Position numbers and translations under genes: made by a program
Source: Vibrio cyclitrophicus
Lineage (GTDB): Bacteria > Pseudomonadota > Gammaproteobacteria > Enterobacterales > Vibrionaceae
Length of the DNA: 64,000 bases
Direction: 5' to 3'
Assembly: GCF_024347435.1 (NCBI RefSeq)
Contig: NZ_AP025481.1
Span: 248,001 to 312,000 of the forward strand
Notes under the pieces: model-generated
What the model saw: the letters and a program-made list of their open reading frames with translations, nothing else
Database searches by the model: none
Told to the model about the DNA's origin: nothing
Shown here: piece after piece, positions 53,655 to 63,101 of the stretch
Numbering within the stretch: position 1 is the first letter of the stretch
Layout: every line of letters begins with the position of its first letter

Positions 53655-55379
53655 CTAAGAATTCAGCTCTTTTTGGTGCTGTTCAATTAGTTTCTCCATG
53701 AACTTTTCACCACGTAAACGAGTGTCTTCATACGTCTCTGTTTCTTCAAACTTTGTCACTGTTTCATAGTAGACTTTCACTTTTGGCTCTGTGCCAGAAG
53801 GGCGGACGATAATACGTGAGCCATCTTCAAGGTGATAAATCAGCACGTCACTTGTTGGTAAGTTAATGGTTTCAGTATCGCCACCAACGATGTATCGCGA
53901 AGAGGATTGCAGATCTTCAATCACAGAGATAGCGACCTCGTTTATAGCTTTAGGTTGAGCAGCTCTGAGTTTAGAACCAATAGATGGCGAGTCAGGGTCA
54001 AGCGCAATACTTCTCTGAGCGTTAGTATGGACGCCATGCTCACGCGAAATTTGAGCGAGGAGATCCCAGATGGTTTGACCTTGAGATTTCAACTCTTCAA
54101 CTAATTGAGCGAAGACAACGATAGCCGATAGGCCATCTTTATCTCGTACCTGAGTGCCGATTGTGTAGCCAAGGGCTTCTTCATAGGCGAACAAGAACTC
54201 ATTCTGCTCATCCTCCAACTGCATCCCAATATTCGCCAACCATTTAAAGCCCGTTAGCGTTTGGAAGTAAGTCGCGCCGTGGGATTGAGCCACTTTTTCA
54301 AGCAAGGTTGAAGATACAATACTGTTACCAACTAATTGGTTTTTGGTGTGCGGCTTCGATAATAAATAGTGAGCGAATAACACACCTACTTGATCCCCAG
54401 TCAGCATCTTGTAAGAAGCATCATCGGTTCTAATTGTATCATCGATTCTAACTGCAACGGCAAATCGGTCTGCATCTGGGTCATTAGCGCAAGCGATGTC
54501 GGCATCAACACTTTTGGCGAGGTTAATAACGAGATCCATTGCCCCTTTTTCTTCGGGGTTCGGGAAGTTAACGGTCGGGAAGTGACCATCGGGCTCTCTT
54601 TGTTCCGGTACACTGAATACTTTGTGGAATCCAGAATCATGGAGAAGATCTTCAGCCATTTGTGCACCTACACCATGCATGGCGGTATAGGTAATGGTTG
54701 TTTTAGCGGCTTCGGTACTGTTGTTTACATGCGGGCTCTGATTAATCGCAGCTCGATAGGTTTGATAATATCCCTCGGTGAGCCACACTAATTTGCCTTG
54801 CTGTTCTGCATCACTCAAGTTCATTAAAGGAATAGGTTTGGCTGCAGCAGTGTCGATTTCAGCTGCAATGCCTGCATCGTGAGGGGGAATAATTTGCGCG
54901 CCATTTTCCCAGTACACCTTGAAGCCATTATATTCTGGTGGGTTGTGGCTAGCCGTTACGACAACAGCAGCCGCCGCATTAAAATGCTCAATACCGAAAG
55001 CCACAATAGGTGTTGCTGCCACGTTAGAGGTTAGGTAAACCTTGATCCCCAAAGCCGTAAGCACGGAAGCTGTATCAATGGCGAACTGCTTTGAATCTAA
55101 GCGCCCGTCATAGCCAACAACGACACCGCGAATGGTGGCATTAGCGACATGCTCGATTAAATAGTGGCCAAGTCCGGTTGCTGTTTCCTGTATTACTAAC
55201 CGGTTCATTCGATTTGGACCGCATCCAACTTTGCCTCGTAGACCTGCTGTACCAAATTCTAACCGTTGAATAAAGCGATCTTCTAATTCGTCGTTCATCC
55301 CCTCATCGATGAGGTACTGTAGCTCTTCACGAGTTCTTGGATCTGGGTCTCTCGCTAACCAGTTCATTGCATCTTGCAT
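53655..55379 (-). CDS. Phosphohexomutase (phosphoglucomutase/phosphomannomutase family)
   Basis: This 574-aa enzyme of the alpha-D-phosphohexomutase family interconverts sugar 1- and 6-phosphates. It has the substrate-facing N-terminal EFGTAGLRGKVG, the phosphoserine motif TASHNPPEYNGFKVY, the metal loop NDPDADRFAVA, and the C-terminal phosphate-binding RPSGTEPKVK. The length and the GTAGLRG motif fit the PgcA / PGM2-like subgroup, which may also act on pentose phosphates. ATG 55379 is preferred over GTG 55385 because AAGG lies 10 bases before the ATG and only 4 before the GTG. Confidence 0.92.
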   Translation of the reverse strand: MQDAMNWLARDPDPRTREELQYLIDEGMNDELEDRFIQRLEFGTAGLRGKVGCGPNRMNRLVIQETATGLGHYLIEHVANATIRGVVVGYDGRLDSKQFAIDTASVLTALGIKVYLTSNVAATPIVAFGIEHFNAAAAVVVTASHNPPEYNGFKVYWENGAQIIPPHDAGIAAEIDTAAAKPIPLMNLSDAEQQGKLVWLTEGYYQTYRAAINQSPHVNNSTEAAKTTITYTAMHGVGAQMAEDLLHDSGFHKVFSVPEQREPDGHFPTVNFPNPEEKGAMDLVINLAKSVDADIACANDPDADRFAVAVRIDDTIRTDDASYKMLTGDQVGVLFAHYLLSKPHTKNQLVGNSIVSSTLLEKVAQSHGATYFQTLTGFKWLANIGMQLEDEQNEFLFAYEEALGYTIGTQVRDKDGLSAIVVFAQLVEELKSQGQTIWDLLAQISREHGVHTNAQRSIALDPDSPSIGSKLRAAQPKAINEVAISVIEDLQSSSRYIVGGDTETINLPTSDVLIYHLEDGSRIIVRPSGTEPKVKVYYETVTKFEETETYEDTRLRGEKFMEKLIEQHQKELNS

Positions 55380-55385
55380 AATCAC

Positions 55386-55844
55386 TAAACCTTTTCATAT
55401 CGGGATATCTTTCTGTTGATTTAATTTAAGTGATATTGATTATCATTTCCATGAAAGCAATCGTAAAACTCGATTTAAAATAAATTCCAACAGCAAGGGA
55501 AGGGCATATGGATAAAGCTACTTCAATAATTGTCTGTTTAGTAAGCACACTTACCTTGAACAATTGGATATCACTAACTAGCCTTTTACATAAATATAAC
55601 AAAGTTTGACAAGTTCGCCGTTTTTGAATCTTTCGTAGAAACTTCCAATGTCTCTTAATCGGAAAGTACATAGGTTGTTTATGGGTCAGTGGTCACTGAG
55701 ACTGTATCACTTTAGTCGTCGCGTGAGTTGTAGATTGAGATTCAGCCTTTTCATATGTAATCGGAATAACAATGTATGTTGCCCTGCTAGTAATGACTTA
55801 TAGCCCGCAACAACATTTAAGTCGCAATTATCCAATTAGGAAGG
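55386..55844. other. Divergent region between phosphohexomutase and cox cluster
   Basis: The 459-base gap holds a Fur-like 19-mer at 55432-55450 (GATATTGATTATCATTTCC, 15 of 19 by my count), 53 bases upstream of the mutase. The rest is AT-rich, with no gene I believe. The cox promoter should lie in the right half. Confidence 0.45.
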
Positions 55845-57092
55845 ATGAGGAGAGATCTTTTGAAAAGATTATTGGTCAGTCTAGCGTGGCTTTTGAATAT
55901 TTTTGTTGCGGCCTTAATATCGCCTTTAGTGCATGCAAGTACTGAATACAACATGACACAAGGTGTTACTGAGATTAGCGGTAAAGTGTATGAACTCCAT
56001 ATGCTGATCTTCTATATCTGTTGTGCGATCGCTTTCGTCGTCTTCGGTGTGATGTTTTACTCTATTGTGAGACACCGAAAGTCGAAGGGTGCAGTAGCGG
56101 CTCATTTCCATGAAAGTACTAAAGTTGAAATTCTTTGGACGATCATCCCAATCATTATTCTCATCGCTATGGCCATCCCAGCCACCAAGACCTTGATAGC
56201 GATGGAAGACACCTCTCAATCAGAACTCACTGTCAAAATTACAGGCTCGCAATGGAAATGGCATTACAGCTATTTTGGCGAAGATGTTGAGTTTTTTAGT
56301 CTTTTGGCGACAAGTGATAAAGAGATTGAAGGAATCGAAGTTAAAGGGGCACATTACTTGTTAGAAGTGGATAATCCGCTCGTACTGCCTATCGATCGTA
56401 AAGTCCGTTTCTTGATGACTTCTGATGATGTTATTCACTCATGGTGGGTACCAGCTTTTGCGGTAAAAAAAGATACCATTCCCGGTTTCATCAACGAAGC
56501 GTGGACAAAGATCGATGAGCCCGGTGTTTATCGAGGGCAGTGTGCAGAGTTGTGTGGTCGTGCTCATGGTTTCATGCCGATAGTGGTGCATGCAATGGAG
56601 GAGGATGACTTTGATGGATGGCTTGCGGAACAGAAAGAATTGGCGATAGCCGCAAAGCAAGCGGCTCAAGATGCACTAGATGCGTCACTTTCCTTAGATG
56701 AATTGAACGTCATCGGTGAAGAAGTTTACAAAACCCGTTGCGCAGTTTGTCACCAAGCCAATGGGGAAGGTATTCCCGGCGCATTTCCTGCCATTAAAGG
56801 AAGTCCTATTGCACTTGGTGATGTGGGTGTTCATATCGATACCATTGTTTATGGTCGCGGAGGTACCGCAATGCAGGCGTTCGATAATCAGTTAACCGAA
56901 AAAGAGATTGCTGCGGTAGTGACTTATCAAAGAAATGCTTGGGGTAATGACACTGGCGATGTGGTTCAGGCTTCAGATGTGAACGCTTATAAGGCGAAGC
57001 AAGAAGGTGGGTCTGACAACGAACAAAGTGAAACGAACAGTGAACAAGGCCCAACGGATGAGGCACAAAACGATGCTAAGGAGCAGTTATGA
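55845..57092 (+). CDS. coxB: Cytochrome c oxidase subunit II, caa3-type (CuA plus cytochrome c)
   Basis: Subunit II carries the CuA centre, and here also a fused cytochrome c domain, giving a caa3-type oxidase that can accept electrons directly. It has 415 aa: a signal peptide, two TM helices (about 55-78 and 100-120), a cupredoxin domain with the CuA ligands in CAELCGRAHGFM (Cys 232 and 236, His 240, Met 243), then a haem c motif CAVCH near 299-303 and an axial Met candidate near 341. The C-terminal tail is acidic. ATG 55845 is only 3 bases from its Shine-Dalgarno sequence; a TTG at 55860 has GAGGAG at ideal distance and begins the signal peptide MKRLLVSLAWLL-like. First gene of the cluster. 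Confidence 0.94.
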   Translation: MRRDLLKRLLVSLAWLLNIFVAALISPLVHASTEYNMTQGVTEISGKVYELHMLIFYICCAIAFVVFGVMFYSIVRHRKSKGAVAAHFHESTKVEILWTIIPIIILIAMAIPATKTLIAMEDTSQSELTVKITGSQWKWHYSYFGEDVEFFSLLATSDKEIEGIEVKGAHYLLEVDNPLVLPIDRKVRFLMTSDDVIHSWWVPAFAVKKDTIPGFINEAWTKIDEPGVYRGQCAELCGRAHGFMPIVVHAMEEDDFDGWLAEQKELAIAAKQAAQDALDASLSLDELNVIGEEVYKTRCAVCHQANGEGIPGAFPAIKGSPIALGDVGVHIDTIVYGRGGTAMQAFDNQLTEKEIAAVVTYQRNAWGNDTGDVVQASDVNAYKAKQEGGSDNEQSETNSEQGPTDEAQNDAKEQL

Positions 57093-58750
57093 GTTCGCCA
57101 ATCAATAAGCCGGTGAAATCGGCTCCCGCAGAAGGTCAAGCACTGAGTCATTCAGCTGAAGGTTCATTGGACAGCCATGATTTAACTCATGATGATCACG
57201 ACTCACATGCTGCTCCCAAAGGTTGGGCGCGTTGGCTTTACTCAACCAACCACAAAGACATCGGTACACTTTACCTTTGGTTTAGCTTTGCCATGTTCTT
57301 AACAGGCGGCGCCATGGCGATGGTGATCCGTGCGGAGTTATTCCAACCGGGGTTACAGCTCGTTGAGCCAGACTTCTTTAATCAGATGACTACCGTTCAC
57401 GGTTTAATCATGGTGTTTGGTGCCGTGATGCCTGCATTCACAGGTTTGGCTAACTGGATGATCCCAATGATGATTGGCGCTCCAGACATGGCGCTGCCGA
57501 GAATGAATAATCTCAGTTTCTGGATTCTACCTTTTGCTTTCTTGATCTTAATTGGTTCTTTGTTTACTGAGGGAGGCGGCCCGAGCTTTGGTTGGACATT
57601 TTATGCGCCGCTCTCGACAACTTATGGTCCTGATAGTACGGCGTTGTTTGTATTTTCTGTCCATATTATGGGGATCAGTTCGATCATGGGGGCGATCAAC
57701 GTCATCGTAACCATAGTGAACATGCGCGCACCGGGTATGACTTGGTTCAAGTTACCAATGTTCGTATGGACATGGTTAATTACCGCTTTCTTGCTGATAG
57801 CCGTGATGCTCGTTCTCGCGGGTGCGGTGACTATGGTACTGACTGACAAATACTTTGGAACAAGCTTCTTTGATGCCGCTGGTGGTGGGGACCCGGTGAT
57901 GTTCCAGCACATATTCTGGTTCTTTGGGCACCCCGAAGTGTACATCATGATCTTGCCGTCGTTTGGTATCGTCTCGGCTATCATCCCAGCCTTTAGTGGC
58001 AAGCGCTTGTTTGGTTACCATTCGATGGTGTACGCGACCTGTAGTATCGCCATTTTGTCTTTTTTAGTGTGGGCACACCACATGTTCACAACGGGTATGC
58101 CAGTATTTGCCGAACTGTTCTTCATGTATTGCACCATGTTGATAGCGGTGCCGACCGGTGTGAAAGTCTTCAACTGGGTGGCGACTATGTGGCGGGGGGC
58201 TTTGACCTTTGAAACACCAATGTTGTTTGCGATTGCCTTCATTGTTCTGTTTACGATTGGTGGGTTATCTGGATTGATGTTGGCAATAGTGCCTGCTGAT
58301 TTCCAATACCACGATACCTATTTTGTGGTGGCTCACTTTCATTATGTTCTGGTAACAGGTGCTGTGTTCTCGATTATGGCTGCCGCCTATTATTGGCTGC
58401 CTAAGTGGACAGGGCATATGTACGACCACAAGCTCAGTCTGTGGCATTTCTGGACGTCGGTAATCTCAGTGAATGTGCTGTTCTTCCCGATGCACTTTTT
58501 AGGGTTAGCGGGCATGCCACGTCGTATTCCAGATTACGCTATTCAATTTGCTGACGTTAACCAAGTGGTGTCGATTGGTGGTTTTGCCTTTGGGTTGTCT
58601 CAGCTGATCTTCTTATGGTTGGTTATTAAGTGCGTAAGAGGCGGAGAGCCCGCACCAAGCAAGCCTTGGGATAGAGCTGAAGGGCTAGAATGGACAGTTC
58701 CAAGCCCTGCGCCTCATCATACCTTTACTCATCCACCTAAAGTGGATTAG
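57089..58750 (+). CDS. coxA: Cytochrome c oxidase subunit I
   Basis: This is the catalytic haem a / a3-CuB subunit of the aa3 oxidase, 553 aa with about twelve TM helices. Landmarks are TVHGLIMVFG (haem a His), GHPEVYIMILPSFG (CuB His, with Glu of the D channel), the CuB His pair in WAHHMFTTG, and the haem-ligating His residues in HDTYFVVAHFHYVLVTG. The N-terminus is a His- and Asp-rich extension of about 45 residues before the first helix. It overlaps coxB by 4 bases (ATGA), and AAGGAG precedes the ATG. Confidence 0.97.
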   Translation: MSSPINKPVKSAPAEGQALSHSAEGSLDSHDLTHDDHDSHAAPKGWARWLYSTNHKDIGTLYLWFSFAMFLTGGAMAMVIRAELFQPGLQLVEPDFFNQMTTVHGLIMVFGAVMPAFTGLANWMIPMMIGAPDMALPRMNNLSFWILPFAFLILIGSLFTEGGGPSFGWTFYAPLSTTYGPDSTALFVFSVHIMGISSIMGAINVIVTIVNMRAPGMTWFKLPMFVWTWLITAFLLIAVMLVLAGAVTMVLTDKYFGTSFFDAAGGGDPVMFQHIFWFFGHPEVYIMILPSFGIVSAIIPAFSGKRLFGYHSMVYATCSIAILSFLVWAHHMFTTGMPVFAELFFMYCTMLIAVPTGVKVFNWVATMWRGALTFETPMLFAIAFIVLFTIGGLSGLMLAIVPADFQYHDTYFVVAHFHYVLVTGAVFSIMAAAYYWLPKWTGHMYDHKLSLWHFWTSVISVNVLFFPMHFLGLAGMPRRIPDYAIQFADVNQVVSIGGFAFGLSQLIFLWLVIKCVRGGEPAPSKPWDRAEGLEWTVPSPAPHHTFTHPPKVD

Positions 58751-58761
58751 AGGGCAGAGCC

Positions 58762-59370
58762 ATGAGTGATAAGCAAAGCGATCAAGATAAAAACCAACCT
58801 AAACGTTCATCCAAAAAGCTGACGGGTTATTTGGTGTTGAGTGTGGTTGCGATGTTTGGTTTCGGTTTTGCTTTGGTGCCGCTCTACGATGTGATGTGTG
58901 ACGCCCTAGGGATCAACGGCAAAACCAATACGGTTTCTGCCGTTCAACCTCAGGGAATGCAGCCCGACTATTCTCGTACGGTACGCGTTGAATTCATGTC
59001 CCACATCAAGCCAGATATGCCGTGGCAGTTCTCGCCCGAAGTTCAAGTGTTAGAGGTTCACCCTGGTAAGGTGATTCAGACTAACTACATCGCTAAAAAC
59101 CTATCCGGTGCCTCATTGGTTGGCCAAGCCGTACCATCGGTTTCTCCAGGCATGGGAGCCACTTACTTTAACAAAATGGAATGTTTTTGTTTCAATCAGC
59201 AACCATTAGAGGGGCACAAGAGTGCCGAAATGGGATTAATATTTTACATTGATCCTGACATTCCTGAATCAATACATACGCTTACACTCTCTTATACGCT
59301 GTTTAACATCACGAGTCAGGTGAGTGGAGAGGCAAGTAAGCCTGAGCCTAACGTGCTCGCAAGTAACTAG
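58762..59370 (+). CDS. ctaG: Cytochrome c oxidase assembly protein CtaG (Cox11 family)
   Basis: This copper chaperone delivers copper to the CuB site of subunit I. The 202-aa protein has one TM helix near residues 19-40 and a periplasmic beta domain. The copper-binding motif CFCF is present in KMECFCFNQQPLEGH. The segment VPLYDVMCDALGINGKT is diagnostic of the family. GAGGG precedes the ATG. It lies 12 bases after coxA. Confidence 0.95.
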   Translation: MSDKQSDQDKNQPKRSSKKLTGYLVLSVVAMFGFGFALVPLYDVMCDALGINGKTNTVSAVQPQGMQPDYSRTVRVEFMSHIKPDMPWQFSPEVQVLEVHPGKVIQTNYIAKNLSGASLVGQAVPSVSPGMGATYFNKMECFCFNQQPLEGHKSAEMGLIFYIDPDIPESIHTLTLSYTLFNITSQVSGEASKPEPNVLASN

Positions 59371-59408
59371 GGATTTACAGAACCAGTATCAACATAAGGA
59401 GTTGAGCG

Positions 59409-60293
59409 ATGAGTTCTAAAAAGGAAGTTTATTTCGTTCCACATCAAAGCCACTGGCCATTGGTGGGTGCTGTAGCACTGTTTTTGGTCGCGGTTGGTGC
59501 TGGCTTGACGGTGCAAAATATGGGCACCGACGCAGCCGGTGGTGTATTTGGAAAAGCGGTGTTGTTAGTCGGGTTTGCTGTGCTGCTTTACATGCTCGCA
59601 GGTTGGTTTAGCAATGTGATCACGGAATCATTGAGTGGTCTTTATTCTGAGCAGATTTCTCGATCTTTTCGACAAGGTATGAGCTGGTTCATTTTCTCTG
59701 AAATCATGTTTTTCGGTGCTTTCTTTGGCGCTCTTTTTTACGCTCGTATGATTTCAGTGCCGTGGATTGGTGGCGCAGGCAACAATGCGATGACCCATGA
59801 AGTGTTGTGGCCGATGTTTCAGTCGATATGGCCATTAACGACGACGCCTGATGGTGTGACGACACAAGCCATGCCTTGGCAAGGTATCCCGCTTAAAAAC
59901 ACTATTATACTGCTGCTTTCATCTGTGACGCTGCACATGGCACATATCAGTCTTGAACAGAATAAACGTATGGCTTTAATCGTGTGGTTGGAAATAACCA
60001 TTGTTCTGGCTGGCTTCTTCCTGTTCTTCCAAGTTGAAGAGTACCTTCACGCTTATCAGGAGATGGGACTGACACTTCAGTCTGGTATCTACGGTAACAC
60101 CTTCTTTTTGCTGACTGGATTTCACGGCTTGCATGTTTGTTTAGGAACGATTTTTTTGGTTGTATTACTGGCAAGAGTTGCGAAAGACCATTTTTCTCCA
60201 AAAGATCATTTTGCGTTTCAAGCGGGCAGTTGGTATTGGCATTTTGTTGATGTGGTTTGGTTAGGTTTGTTTGTGTTTGTGTATGTGCTCTAA
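59409..60293 (+). CDS. coxC: Cytochrome c oxidase subunit III
   Basis: This integral membrane subunit has 294 aa and about seven TM helices. Family marks are SEQISRSFRQGMSWFIFSEIMFFGAFFGALFYAR, LLLSSVTLHMAH, and at the C-terminus FLLTGFHGLHVCLGTIFL followed by GSWYWHFVDVVWLGLFVFVY. AAGGAG lies 7 bases before ATG 59409. It closes the first four-gene block of the cluster. Confidence 0.96.
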   Translation: MSSKKEVYFVPHQSHWPLVGAVALFLVAVGAGLTVQNMGTDAAGGVFGKAVLLVGFAVLLYMLAGWFSNVITESLSGLYSEQISRSFRQGMSWFIFSEIMFFGAFFGALFYARMISVPWIGGAGNNAMTHEVLWPMFQSIWPLTTTPDGVTTQAMPWQGIPLKNTIILLLSSVTLHMAHISLEQNKRMALIVWLEITIVLAGFFLFFQVEEYLHAYQEMGLTLQSGIYGNTFFLLTGFHGLHVCLGTIFLVVLLARVAKDHFSPKDHFAFQAGSWYWHFVDVVWLGLFVFVYVL

Positions 60294-60330
60294 CGAAATA
60301 TGCTGGTTTAGCTGCTGGATTTGTATGGGC

Positions 60331-60561
60331 TTAATAAGGGCGAGGGTTGGGCGTTATCATTCCTGAACCTAAAGCCAGTAATAACAGTAGTACGACAACG
60401 ACTGACCACATCACTCGACGACCCAAAAAGTGACTGAGCCTTTTTCCATTGTGTTTGCCCGAGGCGATTTGGATTAGACCTTTCATCAAATTGAAAGCGA
60501 TAAAAAACAGCAAAGCGACCAGTACAATTTTAAATAACAACACAAAGGTAGATAACGCCAT
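60331..60561 (-). CDS. DUF2909 family twin-transmembrane protein
   Basis: This 76-aa inner-membrane protein has two TM helices (about 6-28 and 50-70) joined by a basic loop, matching DUF2909 (LLFKIVLVALLFFIAFNLMKGL, LGRRVMWSVVVVLLLLLALG). Members are commonly found in oxidase clusters, with no known function. ATG 60561 has GGAG 8 bases upstream, and the longer frame to 60666 is not supported. It is antisense to the rest of the cluster and starts head-to-head with SURF1. Confidence 0.8.
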   Translation of the reverse strand: MALSTFVLLFKIVLVALLFFIAFNLMKGLIQIASGKHNGKRLSHFLGRRVMWSVVVVLLLLLALGSGMITPNPRPY

Positions 60562-60562
60562 A

Positions 60563-61396
60563 GTGATAACTCCAAACCGATTGATTGATGATGAACACAA
60601 GTTCCGCAGTAAAGGTTTTTGGATAGCGGTTGTTTTAACTGTGGTTTCAGTCGGCATTTTAATCAAGTTGGGTTTGTGGCAGTTAGATCGAGGTAACGAG
60701 AAATTGCGTTATGAACAGCAATTGACAGAGAGAGCACAGCTATCGCCACAACCTTTAGATGTCGTTATTTCTGAGTTGCGAGAGCAGGGTTTATCTGGCC
60801 AAGAGTCATTAAATCCTCAAACCCTAAGCGGGTTAAAGGCTGATGTTGATTTGGTAAATACGAGTGGCTTGATGTTCTTGTTAGACAACCAGATAAACCA
60901 AGGAACGGTAGGGTATGTGATTTACATGTTGGGAAAGGTTCGTCTTGAAGATGAAAACAACTCATTAGTGGCTGAAAAACAGTTGTTGATCGATCTTGGG
61001 TTTGTTGCGGCAAGTAATGACAGAAGAGAACTACCGCAATTAGGAAGCATTACTGTACCAAGCAAAATGTCAGGGCGCTTGTATACACGCTCAGTGAATC
61101 CTTTAAGTCATGAATTGGGTTTAGAAAATACGACACCGAATAGAATCCAAAACCTAAACATAGCAGCGTTATCACAATACACCGGGCAAGAAGTGCTGCC
61201 CTTTGTCTTCCAACCTCAGAGCTTAGGTTCCTGGCCTTATGAGTTGTTATGGCGACCGACGGCAATGAAATCTGAGAAGCACTTCGGTTACTCATTTCAA
61301 TGGTTTGTAATGGCAGCGGTACTTTTGTTTTTGATGTTGTTAATTGGCTATCGGTACTTAAAAGCGACACCTATCACGGAGAACGACGATGGATAA
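60563..61396 (+). CDS. SURF1-family cytochrome oxidase assembly protein
   Basis: SURF1 helps insert haem A into subunit I. The protein has about 277 aa: one N-terminal TM helix (FWIAVVLTVVSVGILIKLGLWQLDRGNEK), a periplasmic domain with the family end motif SYQW-like (HFGYSFQWFVMAAVLL), and a C-terminal TM helix. GTG 60563 is my choice. The frame is open upstream to 60449 (TTG), but that part lies antisense within the DUF2909 gene. A weak AAGGT at 60544-60549 precedes it. The TTG at 60581 is an alternative. It overlaps the next gene by 8 bases. Confidence 0.85.
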   Translation: MITPNRLIDDEHKFRSKGFWIAVVLTVVSVGILIKLGLWQLDRGNEKLRYEQQLTERAQLSPQPLDVVISELREQGLSGQESLNPQTLSGLKADVDLVNTSGLMFLLDNQINQGTVGYVIYMLGKVRLEDENNSLVAEKQLLIDLGFVAASNDRRELPQLGSITVPSKMSGRLYTRSVNPLSHELGLENTTPNRIQNLNIAALSQYTGQEVLPFVFQPQSLGSWPYELLWRPTAMKSEKHFGYSFQWFVMAAVLLFLMLLIGYRYLKATPITENDDG

Positions 61397-61997
61397 ATCT
61401 CAAGCACAAGTGAACAGTGAAAGTACGGAGGCAAACATGGCTGAGCTTAGAAGCCGTCGTACTAAGGGACGTTTGGTATTAATCGGACTCGTTCTAATTT
61501 TCACTTTGCCTGCGATTATCGCCAAAACTGTGTTGGACCAGAATTGGTATACCTCAGGTGTCACTAACTCAGGCGAATTGGTAGAACCAAGAGTCACGCT
61601 AGCGGATTTTGGCGTAACGGTACCCATGGCTGGAGAGGGTTGGTTAGTGGGTTATATCGCACCGATGGAGTGCGAAAGCTTGTGTGAACAACAGCTTCAT
61701 TATTTGAATCAAAGCTACTTAGCGTTAGGAAAAAACAAAGAACGCGTGACCGCCGTTGTTTTCGTCTCAGAAGGTAATTCGTTATCGGGTTCTCTTGATA
61801 AGCCTGATCTATCTTTGTTAGCTGGTGGTGATCAGTTAAGTTCCGAGTTTGCGTCAGCTTCCATTGTGATAATTGACCCACTCGGGCAATTGGTTATGGA
61901 ATACAAAAGCGTTTCTGATCCTTCGCAGTTAGTCAGCCAATCTAAAGGCATGATTCATGATTTACGAAAATTACTCAAGTTGTCGAGAGTGGGGTAA
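61389..61997 (+). CDS. Membrane-anchored thioredoxin-fold-like protein of cox cluster
   Basis: This 202-aa protein has one TM helix (about 28-46) and a periplasmic domain that resembles a degenerate SCO/thioredoxin fold. The segment IAPMECESLCEQQLHYL carries a Cys pair three residues apart, similar to the CxxxC of SCO copper proteins. Homologues of unknown function often occur at this place in oxidase clusters. Two starts are possible: ATG 61389 (GGAG 7 bases upstream) and ATG 61437 (GGAGG 5 bases upstream). Confidence 0.72.
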   Translation: MDKSQAQVNSESTEANMAELRSRRTKGRLVLIGLVLIFTLPAIIAKTVLDQNWYTSGVTNSGELVEPRVTLADFGVTVPMAGEGWLVGYIAPMECESLCEQQLHYLNQSYLALGKNKERVTAVVFVSEGNSLSGSLDKPDLSLLAGGDQLSSEFASASIVIIDPLGQLVMEYKSVSDPSQLVSQSKGMIHDLRKLLKLSRVG

Positions 61998-62045
61998 AGG
62001 CCAGTAATTAGTCGGCGTTGATGATTCTAGATAGGGAGATAAGCA

Positions 62046-63101
62046 ATGCAAAAAGGAGCTCCAAAGTTACTCATGTTGATTATGAGAGTGACTATATTCC
62101 TAACTTTGACTGTGATTGTACTCGGTGCTTACACTCGTTTGTCTGATGCCGGTCTTGGCTGTCCCGACTGGCCTGGTTGTTATGGAAAGATCACGGTGCC
62201 TTCTGATGTATTGGCGGTGACTGAAGCGAATCTGCAATTTCCAGAACGAGCTCTCGAAGCAGACAAAGCTTGGATAGAGATGATCCATCGCTACTTTGCA
62301 GGAACATTAGGGCTGCTTATCTTTGTCGTTGTTGCTTGGTGTATTAAAAAGAATATAACAACTGCTGGTCTGCCGTTACTTATTTCTGCAACCGTGATAT
62401 TTCAGGCTTTGCTTGGAATGTGGACGGTGACTCTCAAGTTGATGCCCGTTGTGGTTATGGCGCATTTGATGGGGGGCTTCACGTTGCTGTCACTGTTGTG
62501 TTTGCTCTACTGTCGTTTGTCTCAATTCCAAAGCCGTTTTGGAGAGGTTGCCTATTCTTCACCACTTAAAATTTCGGCACTATTCGGATTACTCATTGTA
62601 GTCGGGCAGATACTGCTAGGTGGCTGGACATCGTCAAACTATGCCGCTTTGGTGTGTACCCAATTGCCGATTTGTGAAGGTAACTGGATGAGCTACCTCG
62701 ACTTCAAAAATGCGTTCGATTTTGCTCAACATGGACACGATAACTATGAGTTTGGTGTGTTGGAATATCCCGCGAGGCTTACCATCCATGTCATGCACAG
62801 GTTCGGGGCTATTGTGGCGACGTTAACGGTGCTGATGATCGTGTTCCAGCTATGGAAATTTGGCCAAGCGCCTCACCAAAAGCTGAGCGTGATTGTCGCA
62901 ATAGTCTTGTTTACTCAAATCGGCCTTGGGATCAGTAATGTATGGTTTCATCTGCCAATTTTAGTTGCGGTTTTGCATAACCTAGTCGCAGCGATGTTGC
63001 TCATCAGCATGGTTGTAACCAATTTTGTCGTGTGGCAACGCAAACCGAGTGAGATCTTGGTGAAGAACAGCGTATTACAAGGAGGTAATCATGGTCAGTA
63101 G
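62046..63101 (+). CDS. ctaA: Haem A synthase CtaA (Cox15 family)
   Basis: CtaA oxidises haem O to haem A in the inner membrane. The 351-aa protein has about eight TM helices with the family motifs [21 protein letters not shown] near the N-terminus, [37 protein letters not shown], and [11 protein letters not shown]. The conserved His residues for haem are in these helices. GGGAG precedes the ATG. It overlaps ctaB by 11 bases. Confidence 0.95.
   Translation: MQKGAPKLLMLIMRVTIFLTLTVIVLGAYTRLSDAGLGCPDWPGCYGKITVPSDVLAVTEANLQFPERALEADKAWIEMIHRYFAGTLGLLIFVVVAWCIKKNITTAGLPLLISATVIFQALLGMWTVTLKLMPVVVMAHLMGGFTLLSLLCLLYCRLSQFQSRFGEVAYSSPLKISALFGLLIVVGQILLGGWTSSNYAALVCTQLPICEGNWMSYLDFKNAFDFAQHGHDNYEFGVLEYPARLTIHVMHRFGAIVATLTVLMIVFQLWKFGQAPHQKLSVIVAIVLFTQIGLGISNVWFHLPILVAVLHNLVAAMLLISMVVTNFVVWQRKPSEILVKNSVLQGGNHGQ

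Noticed and set aside
55426..55671. Minus-strand ORF of 81 codons upstream of the phosphohexomutase
   Set aside because: Composition looks random, its end overlaps the Fur-like site, and no start signal is visible.
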